Source: Musicola paradisiaca NCPPB 2511 (GTDB lineage: Bacteria > Pseudomonadota > Gammaproteobacteria > Enterobacterales > Enterobacteriaceae). Taken from it: 64,000 nucleotides of DNA. This document shows, piece by piece, positions 1 to 10,045 of this stretch. The stretch covers positions 378,486 through 442,485 of the forward strand of contig NZ_CM001857.1 of assembly GCF_000400505.1 (NCBI RefSeq), written 5' to 3'. The position numbers were made by a program, and so were the translations under genes. Positions within the stretch are counted from its first letter, which is position 1; the number at the start of each line of letters is the position of its first letter. The notes under the pieces are model-generated. The model did not search any database. It was not told the origin of the DNA and was given only the letters and a program-made list of their open reading frames with translations.

Positions 1-1
1 G

Positions 2-460
2 CTAGTGACCGCAGCGCGTAAGGCTGAGCTGGCTCTTTGGTTGGACTGTTTTCGACACGCCGGGTTACAGCTGGATGCCGTGGATATCACGCCTTGCGCT
101 CTACGTTGTATGGCGCACCAGGCAGGGCTGGCCTCTGACAATATGCTGGTGCACCGTTTTGAAGATCGCTGGCTATGGATATCGTCGCTGAATGCGCCGC
201 TGGCTTTTGGGACGGTGCATGTGGATGACGCTGCGGACTTCTCCGCATTGTTATCGTATGTTAGTGCTCACTATGAGCCTATGGCTTCTGAGCCAATATA
301 TCTGAGCACCTCTGCTCCTGATTTTCTGCCGGAGGCCTCATCGTCTTTCACGCTGTGGTCGCCCTTGCCGGCGTTTAGTCAGCAGCAGCCTCCTTTACCG
401 GCGTTCCCTTCGGCATTCGTTATCGCTGGCGGGTTGGCCATCAGACCGGAGGATGTCTGA
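2..460 (+). CDS. hofM: HofM/PilM-like pilus assembly protein, C-terminal part (5' truncated by window)
   Basis: The reading frame is open to the left edge of the window, so only about the last 152 codons are present. It lies directly upstream of hofNOPQ in the order hofM-N-O-P-Q-aroK known from E. coli, and its TGA overlaps the hofN ATG by one base (TGATG). HofM-type proteins are PilM-like, actin-fold cytoplasmic partners of the inner-membrane PilN/PilO pair. They belong to the type IV pilus-like machinery that lets cells take up DNA as a nutrient. The part seen is the C-terminal portion of such a protein. The call rests mainly on gene order, because sequence similarity in this family is low. 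Confidence 0.75.
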   Translation, partial: LVTAARKAELALWLDCFRHAGLQLDAVDITPCALRCMAHQAGLASDNMLVHRFEDRWLWISSLNAPLAFGTVHVDDAADFSALLSYVSAHYEPMASEPIYLSTSAPDFLPEASSSFTLWSPLPAFSQQQPPLPAFPSAFVIAGGLAIRPEDV

Positions 461-1020
461 TGCCGATGACCAATCTTCTCCCCTGGCGTCAGTCGCGGCG
501 GCAATATCGTATGCGCCGGCTCGTGTGCGCACTGGTCATACAGTTTGCGGCGACATCGATCGTGTTATTCGCCATGCGGTTGCAGTTTCGCCAGCAGCAA
601 CATGTATTGCGGCAACTGATCGTGCAGATCTCGGATGGACAACGACAGTATGCCGGGCTGTCCCTTCAGGCCGCTGATCTTCGTCGGCAAGTGCTCGCCC
701 AGCAGGCTTTGTTGGATCAAAAACGTCAGAATCAGCAGCGGAACCAGCGTTATCTTACGTTGCTGGAACAGCTTCCCCGCGTTATCCCCGATGTCATTTG
801 GTTGACATCGGTCAGTGACAGCAATGCGGCGATACGATTATCCGGAGTGAGTAATCACTATTCTTCTGTGGTCGAATTTTCGAAAAGACTTGCCGGATTA
901 CCCGTATTTACAGTGGCTGAGTTGCAGGAGGCACAACGAGACCACAGCGATGCATCCAGGCTGCAATTCTCGTTGCGCCTTTACTGGAAACCTGTAACCG
1001 ATGCGGAGAGACAGCCATGA
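460..1020 (+). CDS. hofN: HofN, PilN-like inner-membrane protein
   Basis: 186 residues. A short basic N-terminus (PWRQSRRQYRMRR) is followed by one membrane helix at about residues 20-40 and then a Gln/Arg-rich predicted coiled coil (about 45-95). This is the usual PilN/HofN plan: a short cytoplasmic tail that binds PilM, one transmembrane segment and a periplasmic domain. It overlaps hofM by one base and hofO by four (ATGA), so the genes are translationally coupled. Its role is in the alignment subcomplex of the DNA-uptake/type IV pilus-like apparatus, paired with HofO. Position and topology support the call strongly. Residue-level identity to E. coli HofN cannot be judged here. Confidence 0.8.
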   Translation: MPMTNLLPWRQSRRQYRMRRLVCALVIQFAATSIVLFAMRLQFRQQQHVLRQLIVQISDGQRQYAGLSLQAADLRRQVLAQQALLDQKRQNQQRNQRYLTLLEQLPRVIPDVIWLTSVSDSNAAIRLSGVSNHYSSVVEFSKRLAGLPVFTVAELQEAQRDHSDASRLQFSLRLYWKPVTDAERQP

Positions 1021-1577
1021 TCGAAGGGGTTCTTTTACGGTTTTCCCGCTGGCTGCATGTACCGTTACGGGTTTCCCTGCCGGTACAAACGCTGGGTGTA
1101 ATGGCGTTATCCATCGTTTTTGGCATCCTGTTGGCGGCCCATGAACGTAATCAATTGCGCGAACTACGGCAGCAGCAGGAGGAGGGCATGCGACAAATTG
1201 CCGAATGGCGGCAAAAGCTGATTGCGATGCCTGCGATTAGCGACCTGCGGCGACAGCGGGATGAATATTCGGTATCCGGACGCACGCTAACGACGGAGGT
1301 GGTGGTGGCGCTTGTGGAGCAGTCATTACGCGACGCCGGCGTTAGCCTGGTGAGTTGGCAGTCTCGGGACGTCGAGAATGCGTCGGGAGTGACATCCGGC
1401 TGGTTGTTGGTCTTTGCGGGCGGTTATGAAGGCGTTTTACGTTTTTTACGGAGCATGGATGCCATTCCCGGTGCATTGCGCGTTGAGCACCTGCATATCA
1501 GTAAGATGCAGCATGAATTACGTGTTGAGGTGCTGTTGTCAGCGCCAGTGCCCGATAGCCCGGAGCGGTCGGTATGA
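1017..1577 (+). CDS. hofO: HofO, PilO-like inner-membrane protein
   Basis: 186 residues with one N-terminal membrane helix (about residues 20-42, containing LGVMALSIVFGILL), a short coiled coil rich in Gln/Glu/Arg (about 43-75) and a periplasmic domain. The start codon overlaps the end of hofN (ATGA) and its own stop overlaps the hofP start. PilO-type proteins pair with PilN in the periplasm to link the cytoplasmic motor platform with the PilP/PilQ secretin. The short length and single membrane segment fit the family. The assignment is mostly positional, between hofN and hofP. Confidence 0.78.
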   Translation: MIEGVLLRFSRWLHVPLRVSLPVQTLGVMALSIVFGILLAAHERNQLRELRQQQEEGMRQIAEWRQKLIAMPAISDLRRQRDEYSVSGRTLTTEVVVALVEQSLRDAGVSLVSWQSRDVENASGVTSGWLLVFAGGYEGVLRFLRSMDAIPGALRVEHLHISKMQHELRVEVLLSAPVPDSPERSV

Positions 1578-1945
1578 GGTTGCTTTGGGGGGCTGCCTGC
1601 GGGTTTCTACTGGCAGGGGCACAAGCGACGGAGTGGCGTGATCCGTTTCAGCCTATAGCGAGCCGGGCGTGCGAACAGGAGTCGGCCGCATCATGGCGGT
1701 TAAAAGGCGTTATTGGCGATGGATTGCGTTGGAGCGGCTGGCTGGAACAGCCGCAACAAGCGTGGCGTCGCATTCGGCTGGGAGATGTGCTGCAACCCGA
1801 AGGATGGCGGGTCGTGCAACTCGGGCGTCAGGGCGGTGTCTTTCGTCCCGAGGGCGGGGATGCTGCCTGTAAAAATGAAGATGTCTATCTGGTAGCACCG
1901 TTGCAGCACAGCATCGATGAAACTGGGCAAAAAAACGCGGAATAG
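1574..1945 (+). CDS. hofP: HofP, PilP-like protein
   Basis: 123 residues. The N-terminus looks like a signal peptide (MRLLWGAACGFLLAGAQA, cleavage near residue 18), followed by the WRDPFQP motif typical of PilP/HofP proteins. The C-terminal part (LKGVIGDGLRWSGWL, then IRLGDVLQPEGWRV) resembles the PilP beta-fold that docks on the secretin N-domains. It overlaps hofO by four bases and ends 10 bp before the preferred hofQ start. Its role is to connect the inner-membrane HofN/HofO pair to the outer-membrane HofQ channel in the periplasm. Confidence 0.78.
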   Translation: MRLLWGAACGFLLAGAQATEWRDPFQPIASRACEQESAASWRLKGVIGDGLRWSGWLEQPQQAWRRIRLGDVLQPEGWRVVQLGRQGGVFRPEGGDAACKNEDVYLVAPLQHSIDETGQKNAE

Positions 1946-1955
1946 GGATACAACG

Positions 1956-3236
1956 ATGAAAGGGATGTTCATATACGGTATGACGCTGGTCATGGCGGCG
2001 CAGTGCGCTGATACGTGGGCTAACGCAGAGACGCCTGTTTCGCTGGCGTTCGATGATGTGCCGGTACAACGGGTTTTGCAGGCGTTGGCTGAGCATCAGC
2101 AGCTGAATCTGGTGATCGCACCGGGCGTGGAGGGGAATGTGAGTCTGACTCTTGAGCGCGTACCGTGGCGGCAGGCGTTGGATATTATTTTGCGTATGGG
2201 GGATCTCACGCTGGAACGGGAAGGGCGCGTTCTGATGGTCTACCCACGAGAACATCTTGAAATGCTTCGCCTGCAACAGGCTGAGGAGGATGAACGGAAA
2301 CAGCAGCAGCAGGCGTTACTGAATTTGTCCGTGACCTTGCGGCATGCGGAATCAACGGAAGTGGCCGCCAGTTTGCAGAGTCAGCGGGGCACCTTGCTGA
2401 CCGAACGCGGCAGCGTCACCGTGGATAAACGCACCAATACTCTGATTGTTCGGGATGTCTCCTCCGCGCTGGAGCAGATCCGTTCGTGGCTGGACGTATT
2501 GGACAAGCCCCTCGCTCAGGTTCAACTGGCGGCACACATTGTCACCATCAGCAGCGAGCATCTCAAGGCGCTGGGTGTGAACTGGGGGCTGGATGCTGGC
2601 GATGCAACGAAACAGGCGCTAAGGATGAACAACTTCAACATCAACCTGCCTGTGGAAACGCCGACCGTGAACGCCGGTTTTCATCTTGCTCGTCTTAACG
2701 GACGATTGCTGGATCTCGAACTCATGGCGCTGGAGCAAGAAGATGAAGTGGAAATTATCGCCAGCCCCCGTCTGTTCACCGCGCATCAGCAAACCGCCAG
2801 TATCAAGCAGGGAACCGAAATTCCTTATCAGGTTTCCAGCGGCGCCAGTGGTTCCACATCGATTGAGTTCAAAGAGGCGGTGCTGGGGATGGAAGTCACC
2901 CCCAGAATTTTGCAGGGTGGGTTTATTACCCTGAATTTACTGATTAGTCAGAATATGCCAGGGCGTTCTATCAAGCAGGGCGAGGGGGAAATGCTGGCGA
3001 TTGATAAACAGGAAATCCAGACGCAGGTTACGGTAAAGGATGGGGAGACCATTGTTCTTGGCGGCATTTTTCAGCAGCAAAAGAACAGGACTGAGCGGAA
3101 AGTTCCTGGACTGGGGGCGTTGCCGGGTATCGGTCGATTATTCAGCAGCAGTGACCGGCAGAATACACGACGAGAACTGGTGATTTTTATCACGCCGACG
3201 TTGATTCAAGCTTCGTTGCCGACGAAACAGCCCTGA
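1956..3236 (+). CDS. hofQ: HofQ, outer-membrane secretin for DNA uptake
   Basis: 426 residues from the preferred ATG at 1956, which begins a good signal peptide (MKGMFIYGMTLVMAAQ, cleavage near ANA). An in-frame ATG at 1917 would put 13 non-signal residues in front. The domains run in PilQ/secretin order: an N0/STN-like domain (VSLAFDDVPVQRVLQALAEH), an N1 domain (NTLIVRDVSSALEQIRSWL, about 160-190) and the secretin core, with the conserved C-terminal stretch VKDGETIVLGGIFQ followed by VPGLGALPGIGRLF. HofQ forms the outer-membrane pore through which DNA enters. Length fits E. coli HofQ (about 410). It is the last gene of the hofMNOPQ operon, and aroK follows after 328 bp with its own promoter. 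Confidence 0.88.
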   Translation: MKGMFIYGMTLVMAAQCADTWANAETPVSLAFDDVPVQRVLQALAEHQQLNLVIAPGVEGNVSLTLERVPWRQALDIILRMGDLTLEREGRVLMVYPREHLEMLRLQQAEEDERKQQQQALLNLSVTLRHAESTEVAASLQSQRGTLLTERGSVTVDKRTNTLIVRDVSSALEQIRSWLDVLDKPLAQVQLAAHIVTISSEHLKALGVNWGLDAGDATKQALRMNNFNINLPVETPTVNAGFHLARLNGRLLDLELMALEQEDEVEIIASPRLFTAHQQTASIKQGTEIPYQVSSGASGSTSIEFKEAVLGMEVTPRILQGGFITLNLLISQNMPGRSIKQGEGEMLAIDKQEIQTQVTVKDGETIVLGGIFQQQKNRTERKVPGLGALPGIGRLFSSSDRQNTRRELVIFITPTLIQASLPTKQP

Positions 3237-3564
3237 CACGACGGTTGCCGATTTCTCTGGTATCTCAATGTTTTTCGTTAAATCGTGTTCTTCATGGTTT
3301 GACGATGCCCCGGTTTTAGCATACAAGGGTAGCCAATTGGCCACCTGGCGACGGGCGTGTCCCTTCCCGGTGTTGATAGCGCATATGGTTTACCGCCGCT
3401 TGGTTCGTGTGGCATTTTATTCGGTTGCCAAACTACCCAGAGTATTGAGATAATTTTTTGTCTGATTCTCGCACTATCGCTCATGAGGTTTCAGTTTAGG
3501 TTCCGCCGCAGGTTCTATGGCGGGGCGGGTTATCATTAACGAATTTCTTAGTAATACCAAAAAA
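3237..3564 (+). promoter_or_regulatory. hofQ-aroK intergenic region with candidate aroK promoter
   Basis: This 328-bp stretch has no convincing gene. It carries a candidate sigma-70 promoter: TTGCCA at 3425-3430 and GATAAT at 3449-3454, 18 bp apart, which would give a long untranslated leader of about 100 bases before the aroK ATG at 3565. The promoter call is inference from sequence match only. Confidence 0.4.
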
Positions 3565-4086
3565 ATGGCAGAGAAACGCAATATCTTTCTTGTTGGGCCC
3601 ATGGGTGCCGGCAAAAGCACTATTGGCCGTCAGTTAGCTCAGCAGCTCAACATGGAATTCTTCGACTCCGATCAAGAAATTGAGCGACGTACCGGGGCTG
3701 ATGTTGGCTGGGTATTCGATTTAGAAGGCGAAGAAGGTTTCCGCGAGCGCGAAGAGAAAATTATTAATGAGCTGACGGAAAAACAAGGAATTGTTTTGGC
3801 TACAGGCGGTGGCTCGGTGAAATCACGCGAGACCCGCAATCGTCTTTCCGCGCGGGGCGTGGTGGTCTATCTGGAGACCACAATCGAAAAGCAACTGGCT
3901 CGCACGCAACGGGATAAAAAACGCCCGTTACTTCAGGTAGAAAACCCTCCACGCGAAGTCCTTGAAGCATTGGCAAGAGAGCGTAATCCATTATACGAAG
4001 AGATTGCCGATGTCACTATTCGCACCGATGAACAAAGCGCCAAGGTAGTTGCCAACCAGATCATCAGCATGCTGGAAAACAACTGA
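3565..4086 (+). CDS. aroK: Shikimate kinase I
   Basis: 173 residues from the ATG at 3565, the same length as E. coli AroK and nearly identical to it through most of its length. An upstream in-frame start at 3517 would add 16 non-conserved residues and is rejected. The enzyme phosphorylates shikimate with ATP to shikimate 3-phosphate, the fifth step of aromatic amino-acid biosynthesis, in the cytoplasm. The P-loop GPMGAGKST is at residues 11-19, the shikimate/Mg site D34-S-D36 follows, and ATGGGS and the lid arginines (RDKKRPLL) are present. It is followed 53 bp later by aroB, in the conserved aroK-aroB-damX-dam order. Confidence 0.98.
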   Translation: MAEKRNIFLVGPMGAGKSTIGRQLAQQLNMEFFDSDQEIERRTGADVGWVFDLEGEEGFREREEKIINELTEKQGIVLATGGGSVKSRETRNRLSARGVVVYLETTIEKQLARTQRDKKRPLLQVENPPREVLEALARERNPLYEEIADVTIRTDEQSAKVVANQIISMLENN

Positions 4087-4139
4087 TTTTTTAACAATAC
4101 CTGCTTGTCGCAGGTTTTCCGAACGATCATGGAACGTGC

Positions 4140-5225
4140 ATGGAAAGAATTACCGTCACTCTTGGGGAGCGCAGCTACCCCATTACGATAGCAGCCGGAC
4201 TCTTCCAGGAGCCGGGTTCTTTTATGCCGTTGAAAACCGGCGATCAGGCGATGCTGGTGACGAATGAAACACTGGCGCCTCTCTACCTGGATACTGTGCG
4301 CAGCGTGCTGGAAAAAGGCGGTATTCGCGTTGATCAGGTGATTCTGCCGGATGGCGAGCAGTACAAATCGCTGGCGGTTATGGAACAGGTGTTTTCTGCG
4401 CTGCTGGAGAAGCCCCATGGTCGTGATACTACTCTGATAGCGCTGGGTGGCGGCGTGATTGGCGATCTTACCGGCTTTGCTGCGGCCTGTTATCAGCGGG
4501 GCGTGCGTTTCATTCAGGTTCCCACGACACTGTTGTCTCAGGTGGATTCCTCCGTCGGCGGCAAGACGGCGGTAAACCATCCGCTGGGCAAAAATATGAT
4601 CGGCGCGTTCTATCAGCCTGCATCCGTCGTTATCGATATCAACTGCCTAAAAACGTTGCCCGCTCGCGAGTTGTCTTCTGGTCTGGCGGAAGTCATCAAG
4701 TATGGGATTATTCTCGATCGCGCTTTCTTTGAATGGCTGGAAGGGCATATTGAAGAGGTGCGTGCGTTGAAGGAAGGGCCTTTGGCTTACTGTATCCGTC
4801 GTTGTTGCGAACTGAAAGCTGACGTTGTCGCTGCGGATGAACGTGAATCTGGGCTGCGCGCATTGCTGAATCTGGGCCATACTTACGGGCATGCTATTGA
4901 AGCGGAAATGGGTTATGGCAATTGGCTGCACGGCGAAGCTGTCGCGGCGGGCATGATGATGGCGTCCCATACTGCGCATCGGCTCGGTCAGTTTAGCGTC
5001 GAAGATATCGAACGTGTCGCCTCGTTGTTGCTGCGCGCGGGTCTACCGGTGACTGGGCCTGCGGAAATGGCGCCGGAATCCTATCTTCCCCATATGATGA
5101 GAGATAAAAAAGTTCTGGCGGGCGAACTGCGTTTGGTGCTCCCTACGGCGATTGGACGGTCAGAAATGCGTGGCGGCGTGCCGCATGAGCTGGTTCTGGC
5201 GTCGATAGCAGATTGTCTCCCCTGA
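4140..5225 (+). CDS. aroB: 3-dehydroquinate synthase
   Basis: 361 residues, matching the usual length (E. coli 362). It converts DAHP to 3-dehydroquinate, the second step of the shikimate pathway, using NAD+ and a divalent metal. Visible motifs are the NAD-binding [13 protein letters not shown], the [17 protein letters not shown] substrate loop, the metal-ligand stretch [12 protein letters not shown] and the later GEAVAAGM. It sits in the conserved aroKB-damX-dam-rpe-gph-trpS cluster and is probably co-transcribed with aroK. Confidence 0.98.
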   Translation: MERITVTLGERSYPITIAAGLFQEPGSFMPLKTGDQAMLVTNETLAPLYLDTVRSVLEKGGIRVDQVILPDGEQYKSLAVMEQVFSALLEKPHGRDTTLIALGGGVIGDLTGFAAACYQRGVRFIQVPTTLLSQVDSSVGGKTAVNHPLGKNMIGAFYQPASVVIDINCLKTLPARELSSGLAEVIKYGIILDRAFFEWLEGHIEEVRALKEGPLAYCIRRCCELKADVVAADERESGLRALLNLGHTYGHAIEAEMGYGNWLHGEAVAAGMMMASHTAHRLGQFSVEDIERVASLLLRAGLPVTGPAEMAPESYLPHMMRDKKVLAGELRLVLPTAIGRSEMRGGVPHELVLASIADCLP

Positions 5226-5357
5226 CGCCAGCCCCCACCCAGATAAATCACAGTCGAGGGACTGTGATGGTTTACGTTTAAAATACAATGCCTTATGATT
5301 TAGTCTTCCGTTGCGTAAAATGTCAGCGGAAACTGGCCTTTCAGTTGGAGGGTATAA

Positions 5358-6407
5358 ATGGATGAGTTCAATCCGGAAGAAGAATTGAAGCCGGATGCCA
5401 GCGATCGTCGGCCGACGCGCCCGCAGAGCAGAAACAGAAGCGCAGGCTTTTCGATGCCCAGCGTGTCGTTGTCCCGGCAACATACCATGATCGGTATTGG
5501 TATTGTGGTATTGCTGCTGCTTATCGTCGGTATTGGTTCTGCCCTACAGTCCCCAGGACAAGGCCCGACGCAACAGTCAGGCGCGGCGAAAAATATCGAT
5601 TTGTCATCCTCCATGACCCAGAGCCAACAAAGCGGTTCGCTGCCGCCGCCGACCGCCCCTGCCCAGACTACGTCAGTACCTTCCGGCAATCAGAGTGCTG
5701 CCGATCCGCAGTCGCTCAGTGGCCAGCCTATCTCCAGTTCGCCGACGCAAGCCGTGCCGTCGAGCCCGAATGGCAACCAACAACGTATCGAATTGCCCGG
5801 CAATATTACGGACGCGCTCTCCCAGCCTCAACAGCAGGATCGAGTGAATGCATTGTCCCAAGGGGCGATGGGGGATGGCGCTATATCCGGTTTGCCAACC
5901 GCTCCAGCCACCGTCGTTCCGACGGGGAAAGGGCATACTCAATCGATGGATAAATCGCCAACGATGCGGCAACCGACTAAACCGGCGGAAATCAAAGCCG
6001 ATAAAGAAACATCCCGGCATGTTGTTGACAATGTTCATAAAATGCCGACGACGGCGATTACACCGGCTCCTGCCAGCAAGCCTGCTGCAGTATCTAAACC
6101 GGCGACTGTTGCTGCCAGTGGTCACGGCGGCTCAATTCAGAGTGCGCCTGTTAGCGCTTTCACGCTGCAACTGAGTAGCGCTTCCCGGGAGGAGTCCCTG
6201 AAGGCCTATGCTCGCGACCAGCGGTTAGCAAACTACTGGGTGTATGAAACGAAACGTGATGGTAAGCCCTGGTATGTATTGGTGAATGGCGTGTATGCGT
6301 CATCCGATGACGCCAAGCGTGCCATTGCATCGTTGCCTGCCGATGTACAGGCGAAAAAACCGTGGGTCAAGCCAATCCGCCAGGTGAAGCAGGACTTAAC
6401 CAAATAA
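5358..6407 (+). CDS. damX: DamX, SPOR-domain cell division protein
   Basis: 349 residues. The start at 5358 has a strong ribosome-binding site (TTGGAGGG). A cytoplasmic N-terminal region (1-47) is followed by one transmembrane helix (about 48-70, IGIGIVVLLLLIVGIGSA), a long low-complexity Pro/Ser/Gln/Thr-rich periplasmic linker, and a C-terminal SPOR domain (about 265-340, beginning AFTLQLSSASREESL and including WYVLVNGVYAS). SPOR domains bind denuded septal peptidoglycan, and DamX localises to the division ring. It is shorter than E. coli DamX (428) because the linker is shorter. It lies between aroB and dam as in other enterobacteria. Confidence 0.95.
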   Translation: MDEFNPEEELKPDASDRRPTRPQSRNRSAGFSMPSVSLSRQHTMIGIGIVVLLLLIVGIGSALQSPGQGPTQQSGAAKNIDLSSSMTQSQQSGSLPPPTAPAQTTSVPSGNQSAADPQSLSGQPISSSPTQAVPSSPNGNQQRIELPGNITDALSQPQQQDRVNALSQGAMGDGAISGLPTAPATVVPTGKGHTQSMDKSPTMRQPTKPAEIKADKETSRHVVDNVHKMPTTAITPAPASKPAAVSKPATVAASGHGGSIQSAPVSAFTLQLSSASREESLKAYARDQRLANYWVYETKRDGKPWYVLVNGVYASSDDAKRAIASLPADVQAKKPWVKPIRQVKQDLTK

Positions 6408-6484
6408 CTTCAATTGGCCCTGATGTGCTGTCTGAAACAGAGTACAATCCGCGGCTCTGCAATGTATGAGTAATTAACGACGGC

Positions 6485-7300
6485 ATGAAGAAAAACCGCG
6501 CTTTCTTAAAATGGGCTGGTGGGAAATATCCGCTGGTAGAAGAGATTCGCCGATATTTGCCAGCGGGAGAGTGCCTCATCGAGCCCTTTGTCGGTGCGGG
6601 CTCTGTGTTTCTCAATACCGACTATAGCCACTATATTTTGGCCGATATTAATAGTGATCTCATCAATCTCTATAACATCGTCAAAAATGAAACGGACGAA
6701 TTTATTGGCGATGCCCGTCAGCTTTTTATTGATCGCGTAAATACCCCGGATGCGTTTTATTTATTACGGGACGAGTTCAATATTTGCACACATGCGTATC
6801 GACGGGCGTTGCTATTTTTGTACCTCAATCGTCATTGCTATAACGGCTTATGCCGTTACAACATGCGGGGCGAATTCAACGTACCATTTGGCCGTTATAA
6901 AAAGCCTTATTTTCCGGAAGAGGAATTACACTGGTTTGCGGAAAAAGCCCAGAATGCCACTTTCGTCTGCGAACATTATCATCAGACATTGATCAACGCG
7001 GCGGCCGGTTCGGTGGTGTATTGCGATCCACCTTATGCGCCGCTGTCGGCAACGGCCAATTTTACGGCTTACCACACCAATAATTTCAATAATCAGGATC
7101 AACTGAATCTGGCGCGGCTGGCGTTAAGGCTGTCGGCGGAAAGCCGGATCCCGGTATTGATATCCAATCATGACACGTTGCTGACACGTGAGTGGTATCA
7201 GGATGCTTCCTCGCTGTATGTGGTCAGAGCGCGTCGAACCATCAGTCGTAATATTACCGGGCGCAGCAAAGTGAATGAGCTGCTGGCCTTATACTGTTAG
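6485..7300 (+). CDS. dam: DNA adenine methylase (GATC)
   Basis: 271 residues (E. coli Dam is 278). It transfers a methyl group from S-adenosylmethionine to N6 of adenine in GATC, guiding mismatch repair, replication initiation and gene regulation. The SAM-binding FLKWAGGKYPL is near the N-terminus, PFVGAGSVF is the FxGxG motif, and the catalytic DPPY is in VVYCDPPYAPLS at about residue 180. This is the alpha-group order of motifs. It follows damX by 77 bp in the conserved cluster. Confidence 0.97.
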   Translation: MKKNRAFLKWAGGKYPLVEEIRRYLPAGECLIEPFVGAGSVFLNTDYSHYILADINSDLINLYNIVKNETDEFIGDARQLFIDRVNTPDAFYLLRDEFNICTHAYRRALLFLYLNRHCYNGLCRYNMRGEFNVPFGRYKKPYFPEEELHWFAEKAQNATFVCEHYHQTLINAAAGSVVYCDPPYAPLSATANFTAYHTNNFNNQDQLNLARLALRLSAESRIPVLISNHDTLLTREWYQDASSLYVVRARRTISRNITGRSKVNELLALYC

Positions 7301-7423
7301 GTCGTGGAGTCAAATCCACTGCCGATGGGCAACTGATGCCCCTGGAAAACAGCTGCTGTTCGGGAGTGTCGTTATGTGGTCGCCAGGCCCGGCAGCGCGG
7401 ACTCAACGAGTTTGGAGAAGCGA

Positions 7424-8101
7424 ATGAAACCGTTTTTGATTGCTCCGTCTATTTTGTCTGCCGATTTCGCAAGGCTTGGCGAAGACACTGAGAAAGCGCT
7501 GAAGGCGGGAGCGGATGTGGTTCATTTTGATGTAATGGATAACCACTATGTTCCAAACCTGACCATCGGGCCTCTGGTGCTCAAGTCGCTGCGCGACTAT
7601 GGCATAACGGCCCCGGTTGATGTTCATTTGATGGTGAAGCCGGTAGATCGGTTGATTCCCGATTTTGCCCAGGCGGGCGCCAATTTCATCACCTTCCATC
7701 CAGAGGCATCCGAACATGTCGACCGCACTTTACAGCTCATCAGAGATAACGGTTGCAAAGCCGGGTTGGTATTTAACCCGGCGACGCCACTGAGTTACCT
7801 CGACTATGTGATGGACAAGCTGGACATTATTTTGCTGATGTCCGTCAACCCCGGATTCGGCGGGCAATCCTTCATTCCCGCTACGTTGGACAAACTGCGC
7901 CAGGTGCGCAGACGGATTGACGACGGTGGTTATGATATCCATCTGGAAGTGGATGGCGGTGTGAAGGTGGATAACATTGCCGACATCGCGGCAGCGGGTG
8001 CGGATATGTTTGTTGCTGGCTCCGCCATTTTTGGTCAACCGGATTATCAGGCGGTGATTGCGCGTATGCGACAGGAACTGGCGAAGGTGTCTCATGGCTG
8101 A
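7424..8101 (+). CDS. rpe: Ribulose-phosphate 3-epimerase
   Basis: 225 residues from the ATG at 7424, the family length. An in-frame start at 7376 would add 16 non-conserved residues. It interconverts ribulose 5-phosphate and xylulose 5-phosphate in the pentose phosphate pathway. The N-terminal [14 protein letters not shown], the metal-ligand motifs [14 protein letters not shown] and [20 protein letters not shown] and the catalytic EVDGGVK are all intact. Its last eight bases overlap the start of gph, so the two are translationally coupled. Confidence 0.98.
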   Translation: MKPFLIAPSILSADFARLGEDTEKALKAGADVVHFDVMDNHYVPNLTIGPLVLKSLRDYGITAPVDVHLMVKPVDRLIPDFAQAGANFITFHPEASEHVDRTLQLIRDNGCKAGLVFNPATPLSYLDYVMDKLDIILLMSVNPGFGGQSFIPATLDKLRQVRRRIDDGGYDIHLEVDGGVKVDNIADIAAAGADMFVAGSAIFGQPDYQAVIARMRQELAKVSHG

Positions 8102-8795
8102 TTTGACGTCGATTCGCGGTATAGCGTTCGATCTTGACGGTACGTTGGTGAATAGTGCGCCGGGGCTGGCCGACGCGGTCGATATGGCATTACGCGCCAT
8201 GGCGCTCACTCCGGCGGGAGAAGCGCGGGTGATCACCTGGATCGGCAACGGTGCGGATGTGCTGGTGGAACGCGCCTTGCGTTGGGCTGGCGGAGAGATA
8301 ACGACGCGGCTGATTCAGGATACTCGTTCACTGTTCGATAAGTATTACGCTCGAACGGTCGACAGCGGCAGCAGCCTGTTTCCCGACGTAGAGGAAACGC
8401 TGGCTGCATTGTCTGCTCAGGGCGTACCGCTGGCGGTGGTGACGAACAAACCGACGCCGTTTGTTGCGCCGTTGCTGGAGGTGCTGGGTATCGGTCATTA
8501 CTTTTCGCTGATCGTCGGCGGCGATGATGTGCCGCAGAAAAAACCGCATCCGGCGCCGCTCTACCTGGTAATGGGAAAACTGGGGCTGCGGGCAAACGAG
8601 TTGCTGTTTGTCGGCGACTCGCGCAATGATATACAGGCCTCCCAGGCAGCAGGTTGCCCTTGTGTCGGCATGACGTATGGATATAACTATGGTGAAGCGA
8701 TCGCCCTGAGCGGCCCTGATGTGGTGCTCGATCGTTTCGCGGATTTATTGCCCTTAGTCGGGGCATCACTTTCAAACCATCAGGATGCATTATGA
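8094..8795 (+). CDS. gph: Phosphoglycolate phosphatase
   Basis: 233 residues from the ATG at 8094, inside the end of rpe. A HAD-superfamily phosphatase that clears 2-phosphoglycolate formed during DNA repair. It shows HAD motif [11 protein letters not shown] (nucleophile D13, acid/base D15), motif II threonine in AVVTNKP, motif III lysine (QKKPHPAPL) and motif [11 protein letters not shown] cap domain sits between motifs I and II. It overlaps trpS by four bases (ATGA). The rpe-gph-trpS order and overlaps match E. coli. Confidence 0.96.
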   Translation: MADLTSIRGIAFDLDGTLVNSAPGLADAVDMALRAMALTPAGEARVITWIGNGADVLVERALRWAGGEITTRLIQDTRSLFDKYYARTVDSGSSLFPDVEETLAALSAQGVPLAVVTNKPTPFVAPLLEVLGIGHYFSLIVGGDDVPQKKPHPAPLYLVMGKLGLRANELLFVGDSRNDIQASQAAGCPCVGMTYGYNYGEAIALSGPDVVLDRFADLLPLVGASLSNHQDAL

Positions 8796-9796
8796 GTAAG
8801 CCCATTGTATTTAGCGGCGCACAGCCGTCCGGCGAGTTGACCATTGGTAACTACATGGGTGCGTTACGTCAGTGGGTTAACATGCAGGATGAGTTCGACT
8901 GCATTTACTGCATTGTGGATCAGCATGCCATTACCGCGCGTCAGGATCCGCAGCAACTGAGAAAAGCGACGCTGGATACGCTGGCGCTTTATCTGGCGTG
9001 CGGTATTGATCCACAAAAAAGCACGATTTTTGTTCAGTCCCATGTACCGGAACACGCGCAGCTGGGGTGGTTGTTGAACTGTTATACCTATTTCGGTGAA
9101 TTAAGCCGTATGACCCAGTTCAAGGATAAATCCGCCCGTTATGCGGAAAACATCAACGCCGGTCTGTTCGATTATCCGGTGCTGATGGCGGCGGACATTC
9201 TGTTGTATCAGACCAATCAAGTGCCGGTGGGCGAAGATCAGAAACAGCATCTGGAGCTGAGCCGCGATGTCGCGCAGCGTTTCAACTCGATTTATGGCGA
9301 TATCTTCAAGGTGCCCGAACCGTTTATTCCGAAGTCCGGCGCCCGTGTCATGTCGCTGCTGGAGCCGACCAAAAAGATGTCCAAGTCGGACGACAATCGC
9401 AACAATGTGATCGGTTTGCTGGAAGATCCGAAATCGGTGGTGAAGAAGATCAAACGCGCGGTCACTGATTCTGATGAGCCGCCGGTAGTGCGTTATGATC
9501 TGGAGAATAAACCGGGGGTTTCCAACCTGCTGGATATTCTCTCTGCTGTGACCGGCCAGACCGTTGCGGAACTGGAGACGGCGTTTGAAGGCCAGATGTA
9601 CGGGCATTTGAAAGGCGCTGTGGCGGATGCCGTTTCGGGCATGTTGAGTGAATTGCAGGAGCGTTATTACCGTTTCCGCAATGACGAAGCCTTCCTGCAG
9701 CAGGTGATGCGTGACGGCGCAGCCAAAGCCGGCGCCCGTGCTCAGGAAACGCTGCGTAAGGTGTATGACGTCGTTGGGTTCGTTGCCCGCCCTTGA
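8792..9796 (+). CDS. trpS: Tryptophanyl-tRNA synthetase
   Basis: 334 residues, the same length as E. coli TrpS. A class I aminoacyl-tRNA synthetase that charges tRNA-Trp in the cytoplasm. The HIGH-equivalent TIGN is in [19 protein letters not shown] is in KKMSKSDDN, and the tryptophan-pocket region around [13 protein letters not shown] is conserved. It is the last gene of the aroK-trpS cluster and is followed by a strong intrinsic terminator. Confidence 0.98.
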   Translation: MSKPIVFSGAQPSGELTIGNYMGALRQWVNMQDEFDCIYCIVDQHAITARQDPQQLRKATLDTLALYLACGIDPQKSTIFVQSHVPEHAQLGWLLNCYTYFGELSRMTQFKDKSARYAENINAGLFDYPVLMAADILLYQTNQVPVGEDQKQHLELSRDVAQRFNSIYGDIFKVPEPFIPKSGARVMSLLEPTKKMSKSDDNRNNVIGLLEDPKSVVKKIKRAVTDSDEPPVVRYDLENKPGVSNLLDILSAVTGQTVAELETAFEGQMYGHLKGAVADAVSGMLSELQERYYRFRNDEAFLQQVMRDGAAKAGARAQETLRKVYDVVGFVARP

Positions 9797-9814
9797 TGCG
9801 CCCGTCGCAATAAA

Positions 9815-9857
9815 AAAGCCCTGTATGCCGTGAGGCTACAGGGCTTTGTTGTTTTTA
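9815..9857 (+). terminator. Intrinsic terminator after trpS
   Basis: A perfect 11-bp inverted repeat (AAAGCCCTGTA at 9815-9825 and TACAGGGCTTT at 9837-9847) with an 11-base loop is followed by GTTGTTTTT. It lies 18 bp after the trpS stop. Confidence 0.9.
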
Positions 9858-10045
9858 CAATACGTTGTGATGTGGTCTATTGCACAATTTATCACGCTAT
9901 ATTTTCTTGAAAATGCACAAATTGCCTGATGACGTGCCCTTTATGCTTCTTGATAATAAATAAAACACCATTTTATTAAAAATGTTACTGTGTTTTGTGT
10001 CGCTAATGTTCATTGAGAAAAACCATCATTCAGGCAGGTATTAAC

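Noticed and set aside
10013..10045. TTG at 10013 as start of the enolase-family gene
   Set aside because: No ribosome-binding site before it, and the added residues precede the usual N-terminus; the GTG at 10046 has a better site.
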